From positions 17,275,071-17,339,070 of the forward strand of contig CM055618.1 of assembly GCA_029379385.1 (NCBI GenBank): a stretch of 64,000 bases of DNA. Reading direction: 5' to 3'. Source of the stretch: Quillaja saponaria (Eukaryota > Streptophyta > Magnoliopsida > Fabales > Quillajaceae). Shown one piece after another: positions 38,668 to 50,827 of this stretch; within the stretch, counting starts at the first letter, position 1, and every line of letters begins with the position of its first letter. The translations under genes were made by a program, and so were the position numbers. The notes under the pieces were generated by a model, which saw only the letters and a list, made by a program, of their open reading frames with translations, had not been told where the DNA came from and made no database searches.

Positions 38668-41109
38668 TTGTTTCACTTCAGAAAAAAACTTTCGGTAATT
38701 CCCCCCACCCGCTAAGGATTGGCTTAGGATAAGATCACATAGAGATAGCTATGAGGGTCCTGATATGATCACTTTGAAGTTTGAACAACCACGCATGTCA
38801 GAGCAAGCATATCTATGGGAATTAATTAACATTAGTAGTCTAGTACTATTGAAGTAAAATAGCAATCACACAGCTCTTTTTTTGGGGGAGAGGAAAAGCA
38901 GTCACACAACTCTCAGATCAATTGAAGATGTGTAAAGTCAATGCAAGATCAATTGAAAATGTGTAAAGTAAATGCAAGCTAAAAAATGATGTAAAATACA
39001 TTATCCTCAAAATGACTTACTCATTGATTACTTCTCAATCAATTCAACAAATTGGTGTCATAACAAAGACTAACTTCAGTTTCAGAACCAGTATAGACTA
39101 TGCACTGTGTAAGCACCTGGGTAACATTCTGATTAGCTTAGAATGCTCGTAATTCATAAGTACATCCTGCATCTCATACAATTTATGCTACGGGATAACA
39201 GAATTATGACAGTATTTCTGGACATAATTTTGTTGTTTCAGATTTTTGTTATAGTAAATTACATTTGTCACAGGACGGCATCTAAATCTATGGCATCTTA
39301 AGTGTTGATACTTGATGATTGGATTGGTTGAGGAAGATAACACATTAACACCCCTTACGGCCATGCATATTATACAACTTACAATAGGTTCTCACTCCTG
39401 AATTCTTTGCAAGGGCTACATTCTAACTATAAGTTACTAAAATGAGCCACCTATTGCAATTCCAGAAACTTAATTCCATTTTTTTAGTATTAAAACCTAA
39501 ATTAAAAGAACCAAACAACGAAATGTCACCATTCTATGAGAACTAAGAAACTGAATTCCACATGAAGAAAGAAATTAATAAGGCCATTTTTAGTTAAGAA
39601 TTATAAAAAAACATAAAAATTGCTATGACAAACTAATTGCAGAGTATGTTTTCCAAATGGAAAACACTAGTTAAGTTCCTTGGGTACTGGATGATACCAC
39701 GATTTACATGAAGATGGAATTCACAAAACACGACAGATCATACTACAAGAAATCGGAATTCCCTAAGAATAACAGAAAACATAGAACAAATTAAACACAG
39801 TTTGACAGAACCACCACAAAACATTAACAACAGAAAATCTAATTCTGCAACAGAATCCATAGCAGAGCAGACAAGGTTTGAGATCCGGATATCAATCGCA
39901 AGGAATAAACCCAAAATGAAAAGAGAAAGCTAAGCTTCATATATGTCCCAAATTACCGCAATACGACAAGTATACAATTACATAGAAATTAGGATCTAGA
40001 AAGACAGACAGATAGACTAACCCACTTTCATGGCGTTCAGAGAGGGTGAGGTGGAAATCCAACTGGGTTGACTGATGAGCAAGGCAAGGTGGGTTTGCAA
40101 TTGAATCTATCTAATCTAACACACCTCTCGTGTGTTAAAACTTAAAAAGTGGTAGCTTTTTCACTGGAAGATCAACGGCTGAGAATTATAGAACAGTTAA
40201 CCTTTTGAATTCAATCTGTGCGGCCAGAAATATCACACGCACACGGACCCGAAATATCTTAATTTTTCGAAGATATGCTAGTAAGTTTGTGTCTTTTAAT
40301 ATATATATTTTTTATCATTAATAGCAAAAACTAGTCTAAGTTTATAATTGTATAATTTTAATTTGATGGTAAGTTTTTCACATGATTATCTTGTAGGTAT
40401 GAGAATTTTTTCATATTTATTAAATAAAAAAAAATTTAAGAATAAAAAAGAACTAAGGGTTTCTATTTTAAAAAATTTAGATTATAAATACTTTGAAGAG
40501 AGAAATTTTTGAACTTTTTTGTAGGGAGTAAATTATAGATTAATAGTTATATGCAGATTTGGGTTGTTTGCTAGGATTAAGCACACGAAAAAAAAAAAAG
40601 TAAACACAAACATATACAATCTTAAAAGACTAGCCGATCATATGCTTGGCTACCATAATTATTGAAAAAAAATATTAACACGCGCTATATTTTTTTTCTA
40701 AATAATCAACTGAAGAATAAAATTACTTGCAACACAGACAGTCAGCAATAAAAATTGAATAATGTAGAAGAGGCAGTTGTGTTTAACTCAGATAAAAGGA
40801 GAAACTAATAGGACTAAACTTCCTGATCCTTAACCATCTTTAATTTTCTCTTTGATGTCCTAAAGTTTTTGTTTAAATAGTAACTTTCTGAGTTGATTTT
40901 AATCCACCTGAGTGAGTTCTGTACAATTTAAAGAAAAATGGGAATATGATCCAGCATTTACTGTGTTGCATGGAAGCATATATCTTAAATAGGAGAAATA
41001 AAAACCGATCTTGTATCTCAAGACCATCCCAAACTGAGTTGTGAGTTCTTCAAGCCTTTAGAAAAGGGACCCAAAAACTGGACTCGCCAAGCAGGGTTGG
41101 CAATCAAGA
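38668..41109. other. GBF1 leader/promoter region and spacer to the kinase gene
   Basis: The GBF1 5' leader probably extends to about 40.1 kb and contains at least one intron, since the first coding exon starts only 57 coding bases before a donor. An inverted repeat TAACACAC-N5-GTGTGTTA lies at 40117-40137 in the likely promoter. The remainder to 41109 is AT-rich spacer and the kinase 3' region. No other gene was seen. Confidence 0.45.
38915..38976. repeat. Two-copy 31-bp tandem repeat
   Basis: Units at 38915-38945 and 38946-38976 both begin AGATCAATTGAA and end AATGCA, differing at two or three positions. They lie upstream of the GBF1 coding start, probably inside a leader intron. Confidence 0.85.
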
Positions 41110-44100
41110 CTAAGAAAACTTAAAGCATTTGAGGAAACTGGGAATTGGCCACCTACGCTTTCGACGTTTCTCTTTGGACTCTGTCTTCACAGGGCAAGTT
41201 CTTGGAAACCCTGATCCCATGTTGTTCACAGCTCCACCATTCTCAATCATGTTGGAAGGGGGAGTCACCGAAGAGCAGAAATTGTGAAAAAAGGTTGTAA
41301 GAGAGCCTGTTATCTCCACGAAGTCTGGTCGGTCCCTTGGGTTGGCTGCCCAGCAGGATTCCAAGAGGGGGATGATATCACTTGGAACATCATCCACACT
41401 AGGCCTTTGATTCTGCAAGCAAGAATGAATGTCAACTACCAATGTTCTTAAAGAAAGAAACCTAACATTACCGTTGATTGCTTTCAGTACAAGGAACTCC
41501 ACCAAAGGAGGTTATAGTTTCCAAACTAAAATCGATGTTATATTTGATCAATAAATTAAAACAAATTTTCATTGGAGATTGTGTTGAGGTTTTGTTTGTT
41601 CCATCATCCATGTCACTTCTTTATAGATTTTGCAGATGTTAAAAATATAAACAAAACAAAGACAGCAAAATTTGTTTACGTACATTTGCCATAGCATATG
41701 CTGCAACCATGCTACAATTTCCTCTGAAAGGAATTTTCTTTGTAAGCAATGTCCACAGAAGTATAGAGAAGCTGTAGACATCTGCCTTATGATCATAGAA
41801 TTTTTTTGATTTAGCTCCCTTTGGAATTGGTTCTAGATTGAATAACTGAGACACAGATAAAAAAGATTTAGACATACAGCATTGGTAAAGTAAGAATTTG
41901 GGGGATATCCATGTGCAAATTATGTACATAGAAAGTATGAATGAAATTCAAGAAAGTACCTCAGGAGCCATCCACCGATAAGTACCAGCATCAGAGGTCA
42001 TTTCACCCGGTATCACCCCTCTAGCCAGCCCAAAGTCAGCTAGTTTAACCTGCTTCTTGTCTTCTGTGAGAAGTATATTTCCTGAAAGAAGACACAGACA
42101 GTCCCAGAATTAGATGTGACGAAGTCTTAAAAACATTCTGACATCATTCAAGAATTAGAATTGAATGGTCAAGGAAAAAAAAAAAACAAAAAAAAAGCTT
42201 CAGATTATGTCCTAGTAGGTGTTTGAATAAGTACTTATTCACAACTTGTATTGTTTATTTTATAGTTTGTTAGAGCAAATAGTATATGCATGTAAAGTAT
42301 CTCAGCAATACAAGGTTGGTATATTCAAACATCATGGAAACAAATGAGACAGTACATGTGTTCTCATAAATTGAAACATATAAACGTAAATAAAAAATAA
42401 ATTTCCATGCATGACCTTGAAAAGATAATAAGATTAAATGAAAAATATAAATCAATAGAAAATAAGTTACCGGGATTCAGATCACGGTGAATGATGCCAT
42501 TTCCATGCAAATACTCCATGACTCGAGAAATATCCAGAGCAAAACTTATAGAAAGCTCCAGATCGAGAGTAGTTGGACATGTACCCCACAACTGCTGCTG
42601 AAGTGAACCACCTCTCATAAGCTCAGTGATAATCATCATATCTGGTTCTACCGTGGCACCAACAAACTGCAAAGCCAACTTATGTCAGCTGTACTCCATG
42701 TGTATTGTTAAAATAAAAATGATGTGCCAAAACTGAACGATTACCAAAAACAACAGGAAATCCCAGTATAGAAGTTTTTTTTTTCCTTTTCCAGTCCAAG
42801 ACTTGAAACACATCAAAGAGGCGAAAACAATAAAGTAACGGAGTAGATAGTACAGAATATTACCAAACAGAAAAGGTTAAAAGCACATCAATCAAAGATT
42901 TTCACATTATAGTCAACAGAAGGCTATAGTTGTAATGAAAGTAACTGAATGCAATAATGATTTTCACTTACTTTGCATCCCAAATATTAGCATGCGTTCA
43001 TATATCCTACCTCCATATTTACAGTCCAGAAAATGATTAAATAAGTATTCTTGGTTTCTGATATGCATATAGTTAGTTAGTCATAAATCAAAGCAGACTA
43101 TCCACATTAACAAATTATAACTGATCTATTATTTTCACAGAATAGACTAGTTTTATACTGCTAAGATGCCTCTCAGTAAGAAAGCTATTGCTGCAGCAGA
43201 TAACTTGTTATATACCATCTTTGTTCTAATACCTTTTAATCCATGTTGAGGATTTCTAATTATAATTATAATTTTGTAATTACTCCCAACACTTCCTTGG
43301 TACTTTTTTGACCAATTTAGTAATGGTTGTCATTAGAGACATTAATCTATTTCATGATGGATTCAAACTATTTACAGTGAATAAGATCGCTTTATATGCA
43401 AATTTATGATTAGATAATCATGTCAACACCATGTTCTATCAGATATTCCCATGTCTATCATGAAGACACATGAGCGTGGACAGCCATCTGCTGTGCATGT
43501 GCATGCTTCATGGATTAGGGAAATCCAAAAAATAAATGCAATGAGATTTCATATTGTCTCAAGGGAAGGAAATCTGATAATTTATCCATTACAGATGAGA
43601 AATCAAGAAAACAATGTAATTCAGTAAGCAACCCCTGCAATATTAATCTAAGAATGCTTACATAAACAAGCAGAGATTTACGTTTCAGAGAATATAAGAA
43701 AACTCTTTCCAAAACAACTATGACTTGGGACAGATAATAATCCTACTCACAAGCAGAATTGCTGAAAGGTGATTAAATTTCTTAGCAGCAGAAAAGAGAA
43801 GAAAATCATATAAAAGTTCGAGAGACAGAGTCTTATACATGTATGCTAAGAAGAGAAAATAATGCAATATACCTTCACAATATTGTCATGTTCCATCATG
43901 GATAGCAAGTTAACCTCCCTCTCAAAATTCTCCTTGAGATCACGGCTTGCTTCTGATGTTCTGGTTCCAATAACCTTCACGGCAACAGGCTGTGACTCAA
44001 ACCTAAACTTCCAAGAATGAATATCAAAGATCTAATAAAAATATAAAACTTAAAGCATGTCAAAACCTCTATGGAGACAATTGCAATGGATATGCTTGAA

Positions 44101-45766
44101 AGTTCCCAGAGGTGGGAATAAAAATATACTTTATCTACTATAGTTGAAGATGCACAAATTTCTACACAGTATGTTAGTCACAGCTCAGTATATGAGGGCA
44201 TTATCAGTCAACTACATTGTCTAAGTAGAAGAAGGAAAAATTCAATAAATGACAGGGACTGCCTCTTAATGAAGACAGGATGAGTCTGCCATATATAACT
44301 CAAGAGTTACCTATTTAAGATATACCAAATTTATGTATACGGATAGTTTTCTGTAAGCCGGTCAGTTTAGGGCTAGGATAAGTTAAATTGATTCTAATGA
44401 ATCCAAGGAGTGGCTGATTAAACTATACCTAAATTTTAGTATGCGCATATACCAATGAATGCATTACTAACAAAATTATATCTAGTTTTTGTGTATGGTG
44501 CACAACTTTTGCCACTATTTATCAACCAAAAGTACAGAATGCTACAAGGCTTCTAACATGCAATGTCCATGCATACGATGATAGTATCAAACCTACATTT
44601 AAGTAGCTGCATTTGCAATCTACAGATAATAAGACAAATTGAGGAAGCCTTGCTTAAATAGTGAAAAATTACTATTCAACTTGAGCCGTCTTCTTTTCAG
44701 ATGATAAACTGTCTTGTGCTGACAAGAACTGACTTCCAAATTTTAACACTTACAGAATTGAGCACTAACTACATTTTAACCTGTGTGGATTCTCCTACGC
44801 TAATTAATGTGTCTTGCTATACGTCAATCAATGCAAGTTTATCCAGGAGTACAGATTGGTATTACAGTATATATGTGCAGGTACTCAGATACATACATGA
44901 ATGGACAATTCTTGTAGAAAATCCAATTAAAATACTGAAAGTTGAACCAAAGAATATAGGAGACAAGAAGATGTAGCAAAACACACTGTATCAGGCTATC
45001 TGCTTCCTTTCCTTCAGAGACTATAAGTTCATCCCCGAATACAAAGTTTGCATGTCAACAAGCTCATGGTAAAATGATACCAGTAATGACAATAACAATA
45101 ATAAGAACCACAATAATAAAAAGTCGAATAATGAAAACAATACCATCGTGGAGTTATTATTAGGAATACAAAAGTAAAAGAAATAATTAAGGACAAGAAT
45201 TTGCACAAAATTCCACATGTAACACACCAGAGATTGAGATTCAAAGAAAGCCACAATTCATTTCATATAAAAGGGTTTGCTTTCACAATAAGTGGAACTC
45301 TATCATATAAACGAACGTGGAAATTGATAGCCAAAGTGAATGATGAATATTGCAATTAAAACACAAAATTTAGCACCCTATACACTAAATTCTAGGAATC
45401 GTTGTAAACCCATATATGAAAGCATGACCATTAGACATGCAAGCAAATTCAAGAAGTGATAGACTCAATTTCAATAGAAATTCAACAAAGCCTGTATCAA
45501 AAAGAGCGATTTCAAGTAACAAAGAGGGACACTCACTCTCCTTCATAGACTTTGGAGTGAGACCCTTTTCCAATCTTTCTGCCAAGCGTTACATTGCTAG
45601 AGTCTACTAGAAGGCTAGGATGAATGTCAAAAACAAACGGTTCCTCAAAATCACCACCATCATTGTCAGCCATGAGTCCGTCAGCTTTCCACGAGTTGTG
45701 GTTGCTGTAAGGTACTGCCCGCTCCATGAGGTCGTTGAATGACCACGCTGCATGTATCTCCCGCAT
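41110..45766 (-). CDS. Raf-like (MAPKKK group C) protein kinase with HRDLN catalytic loop
   Basis: This is a cytosolic Ser/Thr-type kinase similar to Arabidopsis At5g66710/At3g50720. Exons 45537-45766, 43873-44002, 42471-42666, 41960-42081, 41684-41845 and 41110-41412 join in phase to give 380 residues. Residues visible are the glycine loop GKGSHSKVYEGE (Gly66-Gly68), VAVK with Lys86, the catalytic loop HRDLNPGN (His180-Asn187), DFG at Asp201, and GTYRWMAPE. Further motifs are DVYSFSILLWTLLT and CWAANPRDRPDF, ending in a basic KRRKRRWP tail. The usual HRDLKPxN lysine is Asn184; as far as I recall, this subgroup shares that change. The start is the first ATG (45766), since upstream codons lack an ATG and sit at a possible splice acceptor. 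Introns 1 and 2 are long (about 1.5 and 1.2 kb). Substrates are unknown. Confidence 0.92.
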
Positions 45767-46329
45767 TGCTGGACGCCTGGACCTGCTTATACTTCTGTAT
45801 GACACAAAGAGAGACGAAAGAGCTTAATCAATTTGGGTTTTGGATAAATTATATATAAAATAAATAAAAAGCAGATAGGCATGGAATTTAAGGGGACTCA
45901 TCTGGCATACATTTAAACAACACTGAGACTGAAGGAAACGAGAGGGAAAACTGGGAAACTTTTCCTCCATCTTTGGAAAATAATTTATTTCCAAATGAGT
46001 GAGTAATTAAGTCTTTAACGGCGTTTTGCCCAGTTGAGGTTGGCCTCAGTTATGAACACTGTTCCCACAAACATTCGGACAAATCTCAATTTCATCGTAT
46101 AATTGTTTTTCTTTTATTTTTTCCCCTTGTAATTAGAGATTCTTATTCAATCAAAAAAATAATAATTAGATATCCTTAATTAGAATTTCCAAATTGATTT
46201 TTTTTACCTTTTGGATTAATTTTTCTTTTTTTGAGTTGACTAGTGAATAATTGCGATTTCTTTTTTTTGCATAATGTTATGTTATCCTTGTAAATTAAAT
46301 CTCATATATTTTAAAATTTTCAATTACCA

Positions 46330-46480
46330 ACATTAATTGGTGTAAATAGGGTACTTAATTGAGTAAGATGAGTTGCTAGAAATAAGAGATTCTAGGTTCA
46401 AATCTCACCATCGTCATATGTTGATATGTTCTTTTTGAGATTTAGTTGTCAAATATATCCCAGTTACTTCAATTAATCAT
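46330..46480 (+). mobile_element. Possible tRNA-derived SINE fragment
   Basis: TAGGTTCAAATCTCACC (about 46393-46409) matches a Pol III B-box (GGTTCRANYCC), and TACTTAATTGAGTAAG about 40 bases upstream is A-box-like. No tRNA fold is possible. A T-rich stretch follows. The ends are uncertain. Confidence 0.3.
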
Positions 46481-47369
46481 TCCAACTAATTAGTTGTTCA
46501 AGATTTTAATTCTCAAGACTTCTGTAAATAGATTCATAATAAAAAATTAATGAATAGAGCAGATATTATTGATCACTAAGCTAACTCTCTTAGATATTAT
46601 TTTTGTCAATTGTAGATAGCTGAATTGTTAGAACCCATTGTAATTAGATGTGGGTATTAATTAGGTTTAGTTAGGGTTTGATTTATGATCAATTCCTTTT
46701 GAACCGAAGTTCACAACTTAATTGGTCAATTATGCAATAAGTGAAATCGAAGGAAATGAAACAATGGGCGATTCAGTACGATCGGTTTGAAATTTGAGAA
46801 TTAACTTTATTTGTTTGAGGCCTATATTAAAGCCCATATATGATTTTAAGCCCTCTAAAATATAATTATTTAAAGTTCATATACAATATAATATAAATAC
46901 TACATATAGCAGAAAAAAATAATGTTTATCCAAACTCAAATATAAAGTTATTGGTCATTTTAAGCGGCTCAGTCTCAAACATAAAAAGCCCTTTGATTGG
47001 GTTTGTGATGATTATAAGCCCAAAGCACAGAAACGACCCAAATACTGAAAGCGTTTAATATAAGCAAACCGGCTCTTCCAAATGGCGTTTTCTTTATTTG
47101 CAGCTGAAAATAGTTCAAAATTGCAGTATATAAGAACCAAATTGTCAAGTATCATTTAATTTTGGCGTGACATTAATGTTCAGATAAGGCTGTAATAAGT
47201 GAGTTTCTAAAACTATTAATTCTATCCAACTTTATTGCTAAGTAGATTTGGTGAAGTCTTATCTATAAGGTTCATTTTTGTATGTAATTTGAAAACTTAA
47301 TTACACTGAACCAAGTAATTATTAGTATTTTTCAGATTTAATTATTAAAAAACTTATTAATAATAAGTT

Positions 47370-48060
47370 TTGTATAACGAGTGCTCTCAAAACACTTGTT
47401 AAAAAATTATAAATAAATAATATTTTGAGAAAGTTTCAATTTTCAAATATCATACAGTGCGTAAGAGGATAGACATAGGCTTTTTAAAGTTGAGTTGTTT
47501 TAACAAATTATATTAAGTTGTTTGCTAAGGTATAATAACTATAAGAGTTTTTCTAATGAACGCTTATGGATATTTATTAAAATTTTATATAAAAAATTTA
47601 TATCATTTATCACAGTAATTGATTATGATTTTAATATATTTGATAAATAACTTACTATTTTATTGCACTTAATAATTGCCCTTAATGCACTCATTAAAAA
47701 AAATCATAAATATAATATTTAGAATTTAAAACATCGTAAAAGTAATAACTTTTTAATTACATAATAATAAAATCATTATTAATCATTATAACAAATGTTA
47801 ATTTTTTAATTATACGTAATAAAATGATTTATTACTTTTGAAAATTGATATGTTTTACATGTAAATTATTTAATTTTAACGATTGTGTTTATGACACTCA
47901 TTATAAAATCATACTTTTGATTAATAATTAAGTTATTCTAATGGGTATTTTTTATTTATTAAGTACAATAAATTTAGTTTTATAAATGTTACAAATATTC
48001 TATTTATAATTTTAACAAGTGTATATGTATCATAAAGTACTTGTTAAGCTAATATAAATA
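47370..48060. mobile_element. AT-rich inverted-repeat element (MITE-like), about 690 bp
   Basis: The left end has TAACGAGTGCTC, then ACACTTGTTAAAAAATTATA. The reverse complement of the right end has TAACAAGTACTT, then ACACTTGTTAAAATTATAAA, so long terminal repeats of about 50 bases face each other. Related internal pieces (AATGCACTCATTAAAA near 47680 and GACACTCATTATAAAA near 47900) suggest nesting or several decayed copies. No coding capacity is present. Confidence 0.5.
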
Positions 48061-48607
48061 TAATATTTTTAACATTTATTATAATAGTTGATAATAAATT
48101 TAGTGTTATGTAATTATTGAGTTATTATTTTAATTTTAATATCCTATATATATATTTATTACATATTAGCAAATATAACACCCAAAAACCAAAATCAAGT
48201 TTTAATCATTGCTATATATGGTATTGCCAAAAGCTAAAAATGAGATAAAGATCAATAATTGTAGTTGGTAGTATAGTTGATGCACAATCAAGCTTTGTTG
48301 CCTTGGTTCAATTGAAGTGACCCCTCTCTCGACAAGGGAAGTAAAACTTTTCCAATTAGTTATTTTCAAATTATAGCCTTCATGTGTGAATGTGACTAAG
48401 TTACCAATTAAGATACCATTATTTAAATACAAACATCGATTCATTAAGTTAATTAATAACATTAATTTCCAAATTATAGTCCAATACACACTAGCCTATA
48501 GTAGCTAGCTACAAACACCAAAACAAAAGGAAACAATTAATTTACAGTAGATTCACACTAGAGCTATATTTCTACAAATTACTCACTAAATAATTAGTTT
48601 AGTAGCT

Positions 48608-49964
48608 TCACGTGTATAAATTATTCATCCATTCCATTCCATTGACGTTATAAGTTGGCTCTGCCATGTAAAAAACGTCGTCGTCGTATACGTCAACTCC
48701 AAACTCCCCAAGAAATGGGGGGTTAACAGCTCCTACAGAATGCGATATTGAACTGGTTGGACTGTTACTTGAAACCCCATCAACAGGCTCTGCTAGCCTT
48801 TGAAGCTCCTTCTCTGCTTCTGAGATTTGCCCTTTAAGCTTTAACACCTGCAATATTTGATGCCAAAGAAAACTTTAAAACAATAATATTGAAAATTCAA
48901 AATAGTTTGTTAATTAATTTTGTGGATAAGGATATTTCACATGTTACATCCCCAAAAGTCACAAGTGGAGCTTCAAGCACAATGCATGCCACCTTAATAC
49001 AATGTACAAGTTGTACGGACTTGAAGACAATGTGCCTTTTGTTGTCTAGTAAGGTGGCAGTTTGCCGGCATATGTGGCTTTCTTCGTGCCATGCGCTCTT
49101 TCTCTTTCATTTTCTTTTTGTTTTTTTACTTTTTGAGGATAATAGTTTTTTTTTTCTTTTCTTTAAATAGTAAACTAAATAACGATAGAGAAGAAAAGAA
49201 AACAAAAGAAACGTGGAGACATGCTTTGCCCAATACCAACGTTACTGTAAAAAAAAATTGGCACTGTTAAAGGGTCTCTTTGGGTAGAAAGAAACTCATG
49301 GAAAATCAACAGTGTTACTATTATATACAACTCCCTTGGCTAGCGTAACGGCTGTTTTATGCGTTGAATTCTAAGAAACTCATAATTCAAAAAAAAAAAT
49401 ATATCGTTTGATCAGGCCATTCCCACTTCCCAAACACAAACATGGAGAAAGAGAGAGAGATGAACCTCGGATTGAAGGTGACATTTCTCAACAATGGTGG
49501 TTTCATGGATTTTTTTGAGGTTGGCGTACTCTTGTTCCAACTTCTTGTTCTTCCAACGAGCCCTACGGTTTTGAAACCAGACCGCAACTTGGCGTGGGTC
49601 TAAACCCAGATCGGAGGCTAGGCGGATTCTTTCTTTCAGACTCCAATTTATGTTCGTCACCAAAGTTTTGTTCAAGAAAATTCACTTGCTCCGCGGTAAG
49701 CTTCCTCTTCTTAGCTCCCACGCTACCGTTGTCTCCTCCTTTGTTCTTCCTACGCCGTCGTTTTGGCTTTGCCTCTCCTAATTAAACAAAAATTAACTCA
49801 GTTAATTAATTTCTTACTTGTTGAAGATTGATATAGAAAATACAAAAGATAAATTAATATTTGAAATAAAAAAATACACGAAACCTTGTTGGGGTGCAAT
49901 TGCAACAGGGTATAGCTGAGAGATGAGTACTGCATCCAGTATGGTCTTCAATCTGATGATTCAT
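48608..49964 (-). CDS. HB40: HD-Zip class I factor (ATHB40/21/53-like) with two frame breaks
   Basis: This nuclear homeodomain-leucine zipper factor belongs to the group linked in Arabidopsis to ABA, auxin and bud dormancy. Exons are 49885-49964, 49466-49777 and 48608-48847. Their 632 coding bases are two more than a multiple of three. Frame 1 starts MNHQIEDH, then the homologous sequence continues in frame 2 ([40 protein letters not shown]). From within homeodomain helix 2 it continues in frame 3 ([20 protein letters not shown], then the zipper [14 protein letters not shown]). The C-terminal exon ends with MEWMNNLYT. Extra bases sit near 49940 and 49630. Ignoring them gives 209 residues, about the family length. 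Either a pseudogene or indel errors; the unbroken conservation of the rest favours error. Confidence 0.88.
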
Positions 49965-50088
49965 AGTGATTGTTAATGGCGTTTGCTCCTTTCTCTTTTA
50001 CTCTAAAACTATCTCTTTCTTTTTATCTCTCTGATTAGTTATGTGTGTGTTGAGTGTTGAGACTTGAGAGGGACAGAGCAAAACGTTG

Positions 50089-50098
50089 TATTTTTATA
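50089..50098 (-). promoter_or_regulatory. Candidate TATA box of the HD-Zip gene
   Basis: The minus strand reads TATAAAAATA about 125 bases upstream of the HD-Zip ATG. The spacing leaves a plausible leader of about 90-100 bases containing CT-rich sequence. Confidence 0.4.
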
Positions 50099-50791
50099 AT
50101 GGAAAGGAAAATTGATACCCGTGTTTGCTAACTACTGCTTCTTTTTTGACCACGAAGGGAAGACACCTTGAACTAAATGCCAATGTTTATTACGAAATTT
50201 ACAGATTAATGCCATTATTATTATCCTTTTGTTCTTATACTTTTCATGCGAACTGGATAATAGGAATTTTTTATTCCTTGTATTAACCATGAGGTGCTAC
50301 TAGCATGCCATGTGCAACCAACAAAAAAAAAATATAAAAAAATACAATGCCTTTGAGTATAATATCACCAATTTAATTAATTTATTATTATATACAAGGC
50401 TGATTTCATATTAAAAATAAATAATTAATTAGTTAACTATTTATGTTCAAGTCATGCACCAAATATTTACATTATAATTTGAAGTTATATATTTTGTCTC
50501 CTCTTCCAAATGCAACATAATATATGGGCACTAGCGATGTATAATTATTTGAAATTTGAATAGCTGAAAAAAACATGAAAACAAAATGTGGTAATAAATT
50601 AACGAAGGACTCAAAGCAATAAACAAACCGAGATAAGAATTTCCATTAAAAGCAAACAAGATAATGATGCCCTATTAATTTGGATAGAGGTTAATTAAAA
50701 CCTGGCAAAGGAAAGTAAGGTTGGGTTAGGCTTTCCTAATTAAGTAATTAATGAAGATAGAAGGGTCATTGTGGTGTGAACAAAAGCCACA

Positions 50792-50827
50792 CACCCAATA
50801 TTTTATTAAATAATAAAATATTGGGTG
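50792..50827. repeat. Perfect inverted repeat, 17-bp arms, 2-base loop
   Basis: Arm CACCCAATATTTTATTA is followed by AA and its exact reverse complement. It could form a cruciform or hairpin RNA, or be the joined ends of a small palindromic element. Confidence 0.9.

Larger units (their letters stand above)
45767..48607. other. Kinase promoter region and AT-rich repeat-bearing spacer
   Basis: This holds the kinase upstream region, a possible SINE fragment at about 46.33-46.48 kb, and an inverted-repeat element at 47.37-48.06 kb, both listed separately. Remaining sequence is AT-rich without coding signal. The minus-strand open frame 48202-48489 has no family signature. Confidence 0.5.
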
